Shown here piece by piece: positions 27,067 to 35,575 of a DNA stretch of 64,000 bases. The notes below the pieces were generated by a model. The model had not been told where the DNA came from. It ran no database searches and saw only the letters and a list, made by a program, of their open reading frames with translations. How positions within the stretch are numbered: the first letter of the stretch is position 1; every line of letters starts with the position of its first letter. Made by a program: the position numbers and the translations under genes. The DNA lies in the NCBI GenBank assembly GCA_037200045.1, contig JBBCHM010000002.1, positions 434,001 through 498,000 on the forward strand, given 5' to 3'. The stretch comes from Rhizomicrobium sp. GTDB taxonomy: Bacteria; Pseudomonadota; Alphaproteobacteria; Micropepsales; Micropepsaceae.

Positions 27067-27639
27067 TCACTGACTCTCGTCATCGGTCCAAGGGCGTCGG
27101 CGAGGAGCTGCAACCGCATTCGGGTCGCTTCCGCCCAACTCTATCAGCCTGCGGGCCGCCTCGCGTTGCCGCTCTTTGAGACCGGGATCGACCGGCGTCC
27201 GATGCATCAACGCGCTGCGCCTGCATTGGGCGACGACCTCGCCGCGCTGGTTGATCGCCTTGTGCTCGAAGACGACGATGCCTTGCGTGGGACGCGATTT
27301 GCTCTCGCGGATTTCGAGAACCGTCGTCTCCACATGCAGCGTGTCGCCGTGGAAGACGGGCTTGGGGAAGATCACGTCCGTCATGCCGAGATTGGCGACG
27401 GTGGTGCCGAGCGTCGTCTCGTGCACCGAGATGCCGATCATCAGGCCGAGCGTGAACAGCGAATTGACGATGCGGGCGCCGAACTCGGTGGTCTTGGCGT
27501 ATTCCTCGTCGAGATGCAGCGCGGCGGGATTGTGCGTCATCGCGGTGAAGAGGACGTTGTCGGCCTCCGTCACGGTGCGGCGGATGGCGTGGTCGAAGCT
27601 CTGGCCGACGTGGAATTGTTCGAAATAGAGACCGGGCAT
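27067..27639 (-). CDS. MaoC-family dehydratase
   Basis: Hot-dog-fold enoyl-CoA hydratase of 190 residues. [63 protein letters not shown] contains the hydratase-2 Asp/His region (the N-P-x-x-L-H segment) used to add water across a trans double bond. [14 protein letters not shown] packing and [20 protein letters not shown] follow. It is in a two-gene operon with the CitE-like lyase, so mesaconyl-CoA- or methylfumaryl-type substrates are plausible (inference from context). The C-terminal 20 residues are basic and Pro-rich. Confidence 0.9.
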   Translation of the reverse strand: MPGLYFEQFHVGQSFDHAIRRTVTEADNVLFTAMTHNPAALHLDEEYAKTTEFGARIVNSLFTLGLMIGISVHETTLGTTVANLGMTDVIFPKPVFHGDTLHVETTVLEIRESKSRPTQGIVVFEHKAINQRGEVVAQCRRSALMHRTPVDPGLKERQREAARRLIELGGSDPNAVAAPRRRPWTDDESQ

Positions 27640-27693
27640 GCGGGCGTTCCGATGGCGTGGCTGTCGTTATGCCGCAAGTGGAGGCGCCGACAA

Positions 27694-27860
27694 ACCCTCC
27701 CGTTCACGGGAGGGTCGAAAAATCGGAGCGGCGTGTAGCGACAGTGTACACGCGGATTTTCGGGGAGGGGACGGTGGCGCGGGTCGCGCTCATCCTGAGA
27801 GGCTGTCCCCTCCCCGAAATTCGCTGCGCGAATTTCGACCCTCCCGTGAACGGGAGGGTT
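27694..27860. repeat. nested CCCTCCCG palindromic repeat, copy 2
   Basis: Bounded by ACCCTCCCGTTCACGGGAGGGT and its equivalent at the far end, with an inner pair CGGGGAGGGGAC / GTCCCCTCCCCG. The whole block can fold on itself. No coding capacity. It fills the spacer between the MaoC gene and the GNAT gene. Confidence 0.8.
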
Positions 27861-27864
27861 CGAG

Positions 27865-28383
27865 TCACGGATCGCGATACAGCACCACCGTCGGCGCGCC
27901 CTTGTAGGTCGTGCGGACGGCTTCGCGGAAGCCGGTCTTGGCGGCGACGTTCAATGACGGCGCGTTGTTGGGCGCGATGATACAGGCGAAGCGCGTCCGG
28001 CCGAAGCGATCCTCGCCCCAGGCGAGCGCGGCGCGCACCGCCTCGGTCGCATAGCCCTTGCCCTGCGCCGGCCGGTCGAACGCCCAGCCGACCTCCGGCA
28101 GGCCTTCGAGCGAGGGCACCAGGTCGCGCTTGACGCTCAAAAATCCGGTTTCGCCGACGCGCCGGCCGGTTTCTTTCTCGTGCACCGACCAGAAGCCGTG
28201 GCCCGTCAGCGCCCAATGGCCGAACACGCGCATGAACTTCGCCCAGGCATCCTCCTGCGACAGCGGCGGAGAAATAAAGCGCGTGACCTCCGGATCGGCC
28301 CACATCGCGGCATAGGCGGGAAAGTCGTCGCGCGTGTGGCCGCGCAGGATCAGGCGTTCGGTTTCGAGGGTCGGGATAGCCAT
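27865..28383 (-). CDS. GNAT-family N-acetyltransferase (RimJ-like)
   Basis: 172 residues. IPTLETERLILRGHTRDDFPAYAAMWADPEVTRFI is the classic start of RimJ/RimL-type acetyltransferases. The acetyl-CoA P-loop region is RPAQGKGYATEAVRAALAWG, and the end is NNAPSLNVAAKTGFREAVRTTYKGAPTVVLYRDP. The acceptor (protein N-terminus, amino acid or small amine) cannot be predicted. It follows the carbonic anhydrase gene directly, stop and start nearly touching, so the two are probably co-transcribed. Confidence 0.92.
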   Translation of the reverse strand: MAIPTLETERLILRGHTRDDFPAYAAMWADPEVTRFISPPLSQEDAWAKFMRVFGHWALTGHGFWSVHEKETGRRVGETGFLSVKRDLVPSLEGLPEVGWAFDRPAQGKGYATEAVRAALAWGEDRFGRTRFACIIAPNNAPSLNVAAKTGFREAVRTTYKGAPTVVLYRDP

Positions 28384-28384
28384 G

Positions 28385-28999
28385 TCATTCCACCGCGACG
28401 AAGGCGCCCGTGGCGCGATCCAGGATTTCGAGACGGCCGTCGGCGATGCCGAAGCGTGCGCCGTGCAAGGCCAGCCGCCCGTCCCGCACCCGCTCGGCCA
28501 CGAAGGGAAAGGTGAGCAGGTTGGCGAGCGAAAGGCCGACGCAATCGCGCTCCATGGCGGCGTGGCGCGCGGCGGCGTCGTGGATATGGGCGGAATGGGC
28601 GCGGACCGGTTCGAGCAGCGCGATCCAGTTGCCGATGAACGGAACCCCCGCGATCAGGCTGCCGTCGAGCGCCGCGGCGATGCCGCCGCATTGAGCGTGT
28701 CCGAGGACGAGGATCTGCTTGACGCCGAGCTGCACCACGGCGAAGGCGAGCGCGGCGCTGGTGCCGTGATAGCCGCTGTCGGTCTCGTAGGGCGGCACGA
28801 TGCCGGCGACGTTGCGCACCACGAAAAGCTCGCCGGGCGCGGCGTCGAAGATGGTGGACGGATCGGCGCGGCTGTCGGAACAGGCGATCACGAGGGTGGC
28901 CGGCTTCTGGCCCTTGGCGGCGAGTTCCGCGTATTGCGCGCGCTCCTCCGGCCAGCGGCGGGCCTTGAAGGCGCGGTATCCTTGAATGAGACGGTCCAT
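28385..28999 (-). CDS. beta-class carbonic anhydrase
   Basis: Zinc enzyme interconverting CO2 and bicarbonate, 204 residues. The ligands are visible: Cys40 with Asp42 and Arg44 in ACSDSRADP, and His101 and Cys104 in LGHAQCGG. The motif GTSAALAFAVVQLGVKQILVLGHAQCGG is diagnostic. It is an intact full-length protein in the cytoplasm, in one operon with the downstream GNAT gene. Confidence 0.96.
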   Translation of the reverse strand: MDRLIQGYRAFKARRWPEERAQYAELAAKGQKPATLVIACSDSRADPSTIFDAAPGELFVVRNVAGIVPPYETDSGYHGTSAALAFAVVQLGVKQILVLGHAQCGGIAAALDGSLIAGVPFIGNWIALLEPVRAHSAHIHDAAARHAAMERDCVGLSLANLLTFPFVAERVRDGRLALHGARFGIADGRLEILDRATGAFVAVE

Positions 29000-29134
29000 G
29001 CGCCGGTTATAGCGCGGCGGCGGGCAAAATCACTCCGCGGCGTGGATGTCGCCCGGCAGGGCGCCCCGAGCCGAACCAGCGGGGCCCGGACGCTCCATCG
29101 GCTCGAACCGCCGGTGTCGGGATCGACGCATACT

Positions 29135-29358
29135 ACCCTCCCGTTCACGGGAGGGTCGAAAAAGCGCGAGGTCCGTGAGCGACAGCGAACGGACGCGAGC
29201 GGTTTTTCGGGGAGGGGACAGGGGTAAAATCCGAACTCTTCTGGAGAGGCTGTCCCCTCCCCGAAATTCCCGTCGCTGCGCGACGCGAATTTCGACCCCT
29301 GCTCTGCTTCGCGCCGCGTCCGTACGCTGTCGCTACGGACCCCGTGAACGGGAGGGTA
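29135..29358. repeat. nested CCCTCCCG palindromic repeat, copy 3
   Basis: As copy 2, with an additional internal segment (about 29293-29345, starting CGACCCCTGCTCTGCTTCGC) that is identical to part of copy 4 at 37396-37448. It lies between the carbonic anhydrase operon and the acyl-CoA dehydrogenase gene. Confidence 0.8.
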
Positions 29359-29368
29359 AAAGCGCGGC

Positions 29369-30541
29369 TCAATACGACTTCGGCAGGCCCAGCACGTTCT
29401 CGCCGATGAAGGAGAGGATGAGCTGTTCGCTCACCGGCGCCAGCCGCGGGATCATGCTTTCGCGGAGCAGTCTTTCGATCTGGTATTCCTTCGCATAGCC
29501 CATGCCGCCATGGGTCATCATCGCCTTGGTGCAGGTGTCGAACGCGGCGCGGGCGCCCAGCAATTTCGCGGCGTTGGCTTCGGCGCCGCAGGGCTCGCCA
29601 GCGTCGTAAAGCGCGGCGGCGCGCAGGGTCAGCCACCAGGCGCTTTCCAGATAGGTCCAGCATTCGGCCAGCGGATGCTGGATGCCCTGGTTCTGGCCGA
29701 TCGGGCGGCCGAACACCACGCGCTCGCTTGCGTAGCGCGCGGCACGGTCCAGCGCGTCGCGGCCGAGGCCGATGGCCTCGGCGGCAATCAGGATGCGTTC
29801 GGGATTGAGGCTGTCGAGCAGGTAGCGGAAGCCCCTGCCCTCCTCGCCGATGCGGTCCACCTCCGGCACGAAGAGATCGTCGATGAAGACGGTGTTCGAA
29901 TCCACCGCGGCGCGGCCCATCTTCGGGATGCGGCGCACCTCCACCTTCGAACGGTCGAGATCGGTGTAGAACAGCGTCATGCCGTCGGTCGGCTTGCGCC
30001 CGTCTTCCTTCTTCGCGGTGCGGGCGAGGATGAGGATCTTGTCGGCCTCCTGCGCCGTCGTCGTCCAGATCTTGCGGCCCTTCAGGATGTAGCCGCCCGG
30101 TGCCGGCCGCGCGAAGGTCTCGATGCTCGTGGTGTCGAGGCCGGCATTGGGCTCGGTGACGGCGAAGCAGGCTTTCTGCTCGCCCGCGATCAGCGGCGGC
30201 AGCATGCGGCGCTTCTGTTCGTCCGAGCCGTGCACGACGATGGCGTGCGGCCCGAAGATGTTGAGATGGATCGAACTCGCGGCCGCATAACCGCCGCCGC
30301 CCTTCGCGACCGTGTGCATCAGGATCGCCGCCTCGGTGACGCCGAGGCCGGCGCCGCCATATTCGACCGGCATGGCGATGCCGAGCCAGCCGGCCTCGGC
30401 CATCGCCTTGTGGAATTCGAACGGGAATCGCGGCGCCGAATCGCACTGCGTCCAATAGTCGTCGCCGAAGCGGGCCACGACCCGGCCGGCATTTTCCTCG
30501 ATGGCGCGGTGGTCGGCGGAGAGCGTGATGTCCATGTCCCT
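29369..30541 (-). CDS. acyl-CoA dehydrogenase
   Basis: FAD enzyme of about 390 residues that makes the first double bond in beta-oxidation or a related acyl-CoA degradation. The ATG at 30541 (MRDMDITLSADHRAIEEN) is the best start; the upstream extension is not family-like. Motifs: CFAVTEPNAGLDTTSIET, GRKIWTTTAQEADKILILART, VFIDDLFVPEVDRIGEEGRGFRYLLDSLNPERI, RYASERVVFGRPIGQNQGIQHPLAE and the C-terminal MTHGGMGYAKEYQIERLLRESM. The catalytic Glu is likely in the last segment. Chain-length specificity is unknown. Confidence 0.94.
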   Translation of the reverse strand, partial: RDMDITLSADHRAIEENAGRVVARFGDDYWTQCDSAPRFPFEFHKAMAEAGWLGIAMPVEYGGAGLGVTEAAILMHTVAKGGGGYAAASSIHLNIFGPHAIVVHGSDEQKRRMLPPLIAGEQKACFAVTEPNAGLDTTSIETFARPAPGGYILKGRKIWTTTAQEADKILILARTAKKEDGRKPTDGMTLFYTDLDRSKVEVRRIPKMGRAAVDSNTVFIDDLFVPEVDRIGEEGRGFRYLLDSLNPERILIAAEAIGLGRDALDRAARYASERVVFGRPIGQNQGIQHPLAECWTYLESAWWLTLRAAALYDAGEPCGAEANAAKLLGARAAFDTCTKAMMTHGGMGYAKEYQIERLLRESMIPRLAPVSEQLILSFIGENVLGLPKSY

Positions 30542-30774
30542 CATAGTGTCAGGGGATTTGGCCCGAGGAAACCGCCGGATTTGCAAGCCCGATCAAGCCT
30601 TTGGGTTTGTTGCCAGAGGCCACCGGATTTCAGCCAAGCCTGTTGCGCCCGCTACCACCCTGACTAAACTGAAGTTTGAGGGGAAAACCCGGACTGACGC
30701 GTCTATAAGTGCGCCGCCTGGAAGGGGCACCTGACACAGCCGGCGGGCATGAGCACGGAGTTCAAAACCAACAT

Positions 30775-32610
30775 ATGAGTGTCACGGCCGAAGGGCGCCC
30801 AGCGCCCGCGCCTGCGCGCCGCCCCGGGATGGCGCCGACGAACGTCAGCGATCCGAACTACTTCCACAAGGTGGTGGACTGCCAATGGGCCTGTCCGGCG
30901 CATACGCCGGTGCCCGAATACATCAGGCTGATCGCGGAGGGCAAATACGCCGACGCCTACATGATCAACTGGCACTCCAACGTGTTTCCCGGCGTGCTCG
31001 GCCGCACCTGCGACCGGCCGTGCGAGCCGGCCTGCCGGCGCGGGCGCGTCGAGGAGGACCCGGTCGCGATCTGCCGGCTGAAGCGCGTCGCCGCCGACAA
31101 CAAGGACGACGTGTCGGGCCGCATGCCGAAGGCGGCGGCGACCAGGAACGGCAAGCGCGTCGCGCTGATCGGCGCGGGGCCGGCCTCGCTGACCGTGGCG
31201 CGCGACCTTCTGCCGCTCGGCTATCACGTCACGATCTTCGACGCCGACGCGAACGCGGGCGGCATGATGCGGACGCAGATCCCGAAATTCCGCCTGCCCG
31301 AACATGTACTGGACGAGGAGTGCAACTACATCCTCGCGCTGGAGCCGGAGACCAAGTTCGGCCAGCGCATCGACAGCCTGAAGAACGTGCTGGCTGAGGA
31401 TTACGACGCGGTGTTCGTCGGCTGCGGCGCGCCGCGCGGGCGCGATCTGGAACTGCCGGGCCGCACGGAAGCGGCGGCGAACATCCATATCGGCATCGAC
31501 TGGCTGTCGAGCGTTTCGTTCGGCCACACCACCAGCATCGGCAAGCGCGTCATCGTTCTGGGCGGCGGCAACACGGCGATGGATTGCTGCCGGACCTCGC
31601 GCCGGCTCGGCGGCGAGAAGGTCGATGTCGTGGTGCGCTCCGGCTTCGACGAGATGAAGGCGTCTCCTTGGGAGAAGGAAGACGCGATGCACGAGGACAT
31701 CCCGATCCACAATTTCATGGTGCCGAAGGAATTCAAGCACGCGGGCGGCAAGCTGACCGGCGTGGTGTTCGAGAAGGTGAAGGCCGAGAAGGACGCCAAG
31801 GGGCGCCGCAATCTCGTTCCGACCGGCGAGCCGGACGTGCTGATGGAATGCGACGACGTCCTGGTGGCCGTCGGCCAGGAGAATGCGTTCCCGTGGATCG
31901 AGCGCGATCTAGGCCTGGACTTCGACAAATGGGACATGCCCGTCGTCGACGCCGTGACCTTTCAGTCGACCAATCCGAAAGTGTTCTTCGGCGGCGACGC
32001 GGCGTTCGGGCCCAAGAACATCATCTGGGCGGTGGCGCACGGCCATGAGGCGGCGGTCTCGATCGACCTTTTCTGCAACGGCGCGGACGTGAGGGCGCGG
32101 CCGTCGCCGCTGGTGAATTTGTCGAGCCAGAAGATGGGCATCCATGAATGGTCCTACGACAACGACGTGTCGATGGATTTGCGCTTCAAGGTGCCGCATG
32201 CGCCGAAGGAAAAGACCCTTCGCGACGTGAACATGGAGGTGGAGCTGGGCTTCACCCGCGAGCTCGGCTTCAAGGAGGCGGAGCGCTGCCTCAATTGCGA
32301 TGTCGAGACGGTGTTCGCCGAGAGCCTGTGCATCGAGTGCGACGCCTGCGTCGACATCTGCCCGGAGGATTGCATCACCTTCACGCAGAACGATCCGGAA
32401 GCGGTGCTGCGCACCCATCTGCAGGCGCCGAGTGTGAACCTGACGCAGGATATCTATGTCTCCGACGTGCTGAAGACCGGGCGCGTCATGGCGAAGGACG
32501 AGGATGTCTGCCTGCATTGCGGGCTGTGCGCCGAGCGCTGCCCGACCGGGGCCTGGGACATGAAGAAGTTCTATCTGGAAACCGCAAAGGCCGGCGCATG
32601 TCACAAGTGA
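30775..32610 (+). CDS. GltD-like FAD/NAD(P) oxidoreductase fused to 2x[4Fe-4S] ferredoxin
   Basis: 611 residues from ATG 30775. The N-terminal region (about 20-100) has the iron-sulfur pattern CQWACPAHTPVPEYI...CDRPCEPACRRG as in glutamate synthase small subunit. It is followed by an FAD fold (VALIGAGPASLTVARDLL), an NAD(P) fold (VIVLGGGNTAMDCCRTSRRLG) and, near the end, two ferredoxin motifs CIECDACVDICPEDC and CLHCGLCAERCPTG. It precedes the alpha and beta subunits of a 2-oxoacid:acceptor oxidoreductase and probably carries electrons between that enzyme and NAD(P)H. Cytoplasmic. The polypeptide combines the roles of a ferredoxin and a ferredoxin:NAD(P) reductase. Confidence 0.93.
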   Translation: MSVTAEGRPAPAPARRPGMAPTNVSDPNYFHKVVDCQWACPAHTPVPEYIRLIAEGKYADAYMINWHSNVFPGVLGRTCDRPCEPACRRGRVEEDPVAICRLKRVAADNKDDVSGRMPKAAATRNGKRVALIGAGPASLTVARDLLPLGYHVTIFDADANAGGMMRTQIPKFRLPEHVLDEECNYILALEPETKFGQRIDSLKNVLAEDYDAVFVGCGAPRGRDLELPGRTEAAANIHIGIDWLSSVSFGHTTSIGKRVIVLGGGNTAMDCCRTSRRLGGEKVDVVVRSGFDEMKASPWEKEDAMHEDIPIHNFMVPKEFKHAGGKLTGVVFEKVKAEKDAKGRRNLVPTGEPDVLMECDDVLVAVGQENAFPWIERDLGLDFDKWDMPVVDAVTFQSTNPKVFFGGDAAFGPKNIIWAVAHGHEAAVSIDLFCNGADVRARPSPLVNLSSQKMGIHEWSYDNDVSMDLRFKVPHAPKEKTLRDVNMEVELGFTRELGFKEAERCLNCDVETVFAESLCIECDACVDICPEDCITFTQNDPEAVLRTHLQAPSVNLTQDIYVSDVLKTGRVMAKDEDVCLHCGLCAERCPTGAWDMKKFYLETAKAGACHK

Positions 32611-32616
32611 CGTATT

Positions 32617-32682
32617 CGCACGCGGAGACGCGGAGGCGCGGAGGATCGCGCTCGACTCCGCGTTCTCCGCGGCTCCGCGTGA
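32617..32682. repeat. GCGGAG/CTCCGC palindromic repeat, copy 2
   Basis: Lies in the 118-base gap between the first two genes of the 2-oxoacid oxidoreductase operon. GCGGAGACGCGGAGG... pairs with ...GTTCTCCGCGGCTCCGCG. Same family as 21777-21843 and 46104-46153. Confidence 0.75.
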
Positions 32683-32728
32683 TTCAGTTGGGTGGGCGGG
32701 TCAAGCCCGCCCATGACGGAGTTTAAGA

Positions 32729-34561
32729 ATGCAGCCCATCGCCGCGACCAACGATTTCGTCGTCAAATTCGCCAACGTCAACGGCTCGGGCTCGGCGTCG
32801 GCCAACGAGCTGTTCGCGCGGTCGATCCTGCGCATGGGCGTGCCGGTCTGCTCGCGCAACATCTTCCCGTCCAATATCCAGGGCCTGCCGACCTGGTACG
32901 AGGTGCGCGTCTCGGGCGAGGGCTGGCTCGGGCGGCGCGGCGATACCGCCGACCTGGTGGTCGCGATGAATCCGCAGACCTGGAACAAGGACGTCGACGG
33001 CATCGAGCCGGGCGGCTACCTGCTCCACGATTCGACCAAGCCGCTGACGACGCAGAAGCTGCGCGCCGACATCAACCTGCTCGGCGTGCCGCTGACCAGC
33101 CTTTCGAACCAGCTCGAAGGCACGATCCCGCGTGAGCGCCAGCTCCTGAAGAACGTGATCTATCTGGGCGCGGTGGCGCAGTTGCTGTCCATGCATCTGG
33201 AGACCATCGAGGCGCTGATCGCCGACCAGTTCAAGGGCAAGGACAAGCTCATCAAGCTGAACTATCGCGCGATGCAGCTCGGCTACGACTACGCGGCGGC
33301 GAATCTCGCGGGCAAGTGCAGGCTGAAGGTCGAGAAGGCCGACCTGGTCGGCGACCGCATCTTCATCGCCGGCAACGACGCGGCCGGGCTCGGCGCGGTC
33401 TATGGCGGAGCCACGGTGTGCGCCTGGTACCCGATCACGCCCTCGACCTCGCTGGCCGAGGCGTTCACCGCGCATTGCAAGACCTTCCGCGTCGATCCGG
33501 CGACCAAGAAGAACAATTTCGCCATCGTGCAGGCGGAGGACGAGATCGCCGCCATCGGCATGGTGATCGGCGCCGGCTGGAACGGCGCGCGGTCGTTCAC
33601 CGCCACCAGCGGACCCGGCATCAGCCTGATGCAGGAATTCTTCGGCCTCGCCTATTTCGCCGAGGTGCCGGCGGTGGTGTTCGACATCCAGCGCGGCGGC
33701 CCCTCGACCGGCATGCCGACGCGCACCCAGCAATCCGACATCCTGCTCGCCGCCTATGCCAGCCATGGCGACACCAAGCATGTCCTGCTGTTCCCCGAGG
33801 ACCCGCGCGAGGCGTTCGAATTCGCGGCCGAGGCGTTCGATCTCGCCGAGCGGCTGCAGACGCCGGTGTTCGTGATGATGGACCTCGATATCGGGATGAA
33901 CGACTGGCTGTGCAAGCCGTTGGAATGGGACGACAGCCGCAAATATGACCGCGGCAAGATCATGACGGCGGAAGAGCTGGAGGCCGGCAAGTTCTTCGGC
34001 CGCTATACCGATGTCGACGGCGACGCCATTGCCTATCGCACGCTGCCGGCGACCCATCCGAGCAAGGGCGCCTATTTCACGCGCGGCTCCTCGCGCAACG
34101 CGATGGCGAAATATTCCGAGGAAGGCGCCGACTACGTCTACAACATGCAGCGCCTCTTGCGGAAACTGGAAACGGCCAAGAGCCTGGTGCCGGCGCCGGT
34201 GCGCCGCGCCGCCAAGGAGAAGACCAAGGCCGGCGCGATCTATTTCGGCTCGACCGCGCCGGCGATGGACGAGGCGCTGGCCGCGCTGGAGAAACAGGGC
34301 GTCCATCTGAACACGCTGAGGGTGCGGGCGTTCCCGTTCGGCGAGGACGTGGTCGATTTCGTGCAGGCGCACGACCAGGTGTTCGTGGTGGAGCAGAACC
34401 GCGACGCCCAGCTCCAGAAGCTGATGGTCAACGAATGCGCCATCGATCCGGCGCGGTTCATCTCGATCCTGCATTACGACGGCACGCCGATCACGGCGCG
34501 GTTCATCACCCAGGCGATCGCCGAGCGGATGAAGGTGACACACAAGGAAGCGGCGGAGTAA
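32729..34561 (+). CDS. korA: 2-oxoacid:acceptor oxidoreductase, alpha (alpha/gamma fusion) subunit
   Basis: 610 residues. The gamma-type domain comes first (about 1-190: VKFANVNGSGSASANELFARSILRMGVPVCSRN), then the alpha domain with AAGLGAVYGGATVCAWYPITPSTSLAEAF, EDEIAAIGMVIGAGWNGARSFTATSGPGISLMQEFFGLAYFAEVPAVVFDIQRGGPSTGMPTRTQQSD, typical of KorA/PorA. With the beta subunit it oxidatively decarboxylates a 2-oxoacid (2-oxoglutarate or a branched-chain acid) to acyl-CoA using TPP and FeS. The substrate is inferred only from family. It belongs to the operon that starts at 30775. Confidence 0.92.
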   Translation: MQPIAATNDFVVKFANVNGSGSASANELFARSILRMGVPVCSRNIFPSNIQGLPTWYEVRVSGEGWLGRRGDTADLVVAMNPQTWNKDVDGIEPGGYLLHDSTKPLTTQKLRADINLLGVPLTSLSNQLEGTIPRERQLLKNVIYLGAVAQLLSMHLETIEALIADQFKGKDKLIKLNYRAMQLGYDYAAANLAGKCRLKVEKADLVGDRIFIAGNDAAGLGAVYGGATVCAWYPITPSTSLAEAFTAHCKTFRVDPATKKNNFAIVQAEDEIAAIGMVIGAGWNGARSFTATSGPGISLMQEFFGLAYFAEVPAVVFDIQRGGPSTGMPTRTQQSDILLAAYASHGDTKHVLLFPEDPREAFEFAAEAFDLAERLQTPVFVMMDLDIGMNDWLCKPLEWDDSRKYDRGKIMTAEELEAGKFFGRYTDVDGDAIAYRTLPATHPSKGAYFTRGSSRNAMAKYSEEGADYVYNMQRLLRKLETAKSLVPAPVRRAAKEKTKAGAIYFGSTAPAMDEALAALEKQGVHLNTLRVRAFPFGEDVVDFVQAHDQVFVVEQNRDAQLQKLMVNECAIDPARFISILHYDGTPITARFITQAIAERMKVTHKEAAE

Positions 34562-35575
34562 ATGGCGGCAATAATTCCTCTTGGCACACTTGAGCGCGTC
34601 GCCATAACAGACGCGTGGCCGACGGAACATGGCAACTTTACCAAGTGGCTGGCAGAGGCGATCGCCCTCCTTGGCCATGCCCTCAAACTAAGTCTCGAAG
34701 TTGACGGCGTTGAAAAGCAGGTGGGTGACTTTCGAGCAGACATTGTTGCGCGAGTCGCTGGCGAACCAGAAGAGCACCTCGTAATCATCGAAAATCAATT
34801 TGGACGCACTGATCATGGTCACTTGGGACAAATCCTTACCTATCTTGCCGGAGTTGAATCCGCGAAGACAATTGTCTGGGTCGCTGAGGAAGTACGCCAA
34901 GACCATCGCGCTGCTATCGATTGGCTAAACTCCAATACGTCGGAAGAGTTTTCTTTTTTTGCAGTAGAAGTTGAGCTTTGGCGAATTGGAATGTCTTCTC
35001 CAGCCCCCAAGTTCAACGTAGTTTCGAGCCCCAACGATTGGGCGCGCGATGTGCGTGCTGCGGCGCGCCAAATTACAGACAAAAATCTTGCCGAACGACA
35101 TCAAGTTCGGCTGGCTTATTGGGCTGCCTTTTCTGAATTTCTCAGAAAGGCGAACTCGACTTTCAGGATTAACCGGCCGAACAAAGATCATTGGAAGTGG
35201 TTTGCCATCGGTAGGACGGGCTTTGGAATCAGCGCGACCATTAGCACCGAAAAGGAGCGCATTGGCGTTGAGCTCTACGCATCCGATGACATCAATAAAA
35301 TTGCTTATAATTTGCTACATTCGCAGAAAGAAGCCATTGAGCGCGAATTCGGCGAGCCACTCGAGTGGCAGGAACTCCCCGGCAGGAAGGCCATACGCAT
35401 TGCCTTGTATAAGCGAGGAGTAGACCCGTCGGACGCCGAGCAATATCCCGCCCTTCATAGCTGGATGCTGGAAAAGATGAATCGATTTAAAAGGGTATTT
35501 GCTGCTCGAGTGCAGTCTCTGCCACTTCGGGAGACTGATGACGCTGAAGAGTCAAGCGAGGAGCACGCGGAATGA
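34562..35575 (+). CDS. DUF4268 protein with PD-(D/E)XK-like N-terminal domain
   Basis: 337 residues. The N-terminal part has DFRADIVARVAGEPEEHLVIIENQFGRTDHGHLGQILTYLAG, an arrangement of the PD-(D/E)XK nuclease fold in which Gln stands in the usual Lys position (ENQ). The C-terminal region (about 170-315) matches the DUF4268 pattern with HWKWFAIGRTGFGI and IGVELYASDD. The gene starts one base after the korA stop (TAAATG) and its last four bases are the ATGA that starts korB. It is much more AT-rich than the operon. No methylase or specificity gene is adjacent. Function unknown; related proteins occur in defence and mobile contexts. Confidence 0.8.
   Translation: MAAIIPLGTLERVAITDAWPTEHGNFTKWLAEAIALLGHALKLSLEVDGVEKQVGDFRADIVARVAGEPEEHLVIIENQFGRTDHGHLGQILTYLAGVESAKTIVWVAEEVRQDHRAAIDWLNSNTSEEFSFFAVEVELWRIGMSSPAPKFNVVSSPNDWARDVRAAARQITDKNLAERHQVRLAYWAAFSEFLRKANSTFRINRPNKDHWKWFAIGRTGFGISATISTEKERIGVELYASDDINKIAYNLLHSQKEAIEREFGEPLEWQELPGRKAIRIALYKRGVDPSDAEQYPALHSWMLEKMNRFKRVFAARVQSLPLRETDDAEESSEEHAE

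Noticed and set aside
34562..35575. Restriction-modification system
   Set aside because: No methylase or specificity subunit next to the nuclease-like gene.
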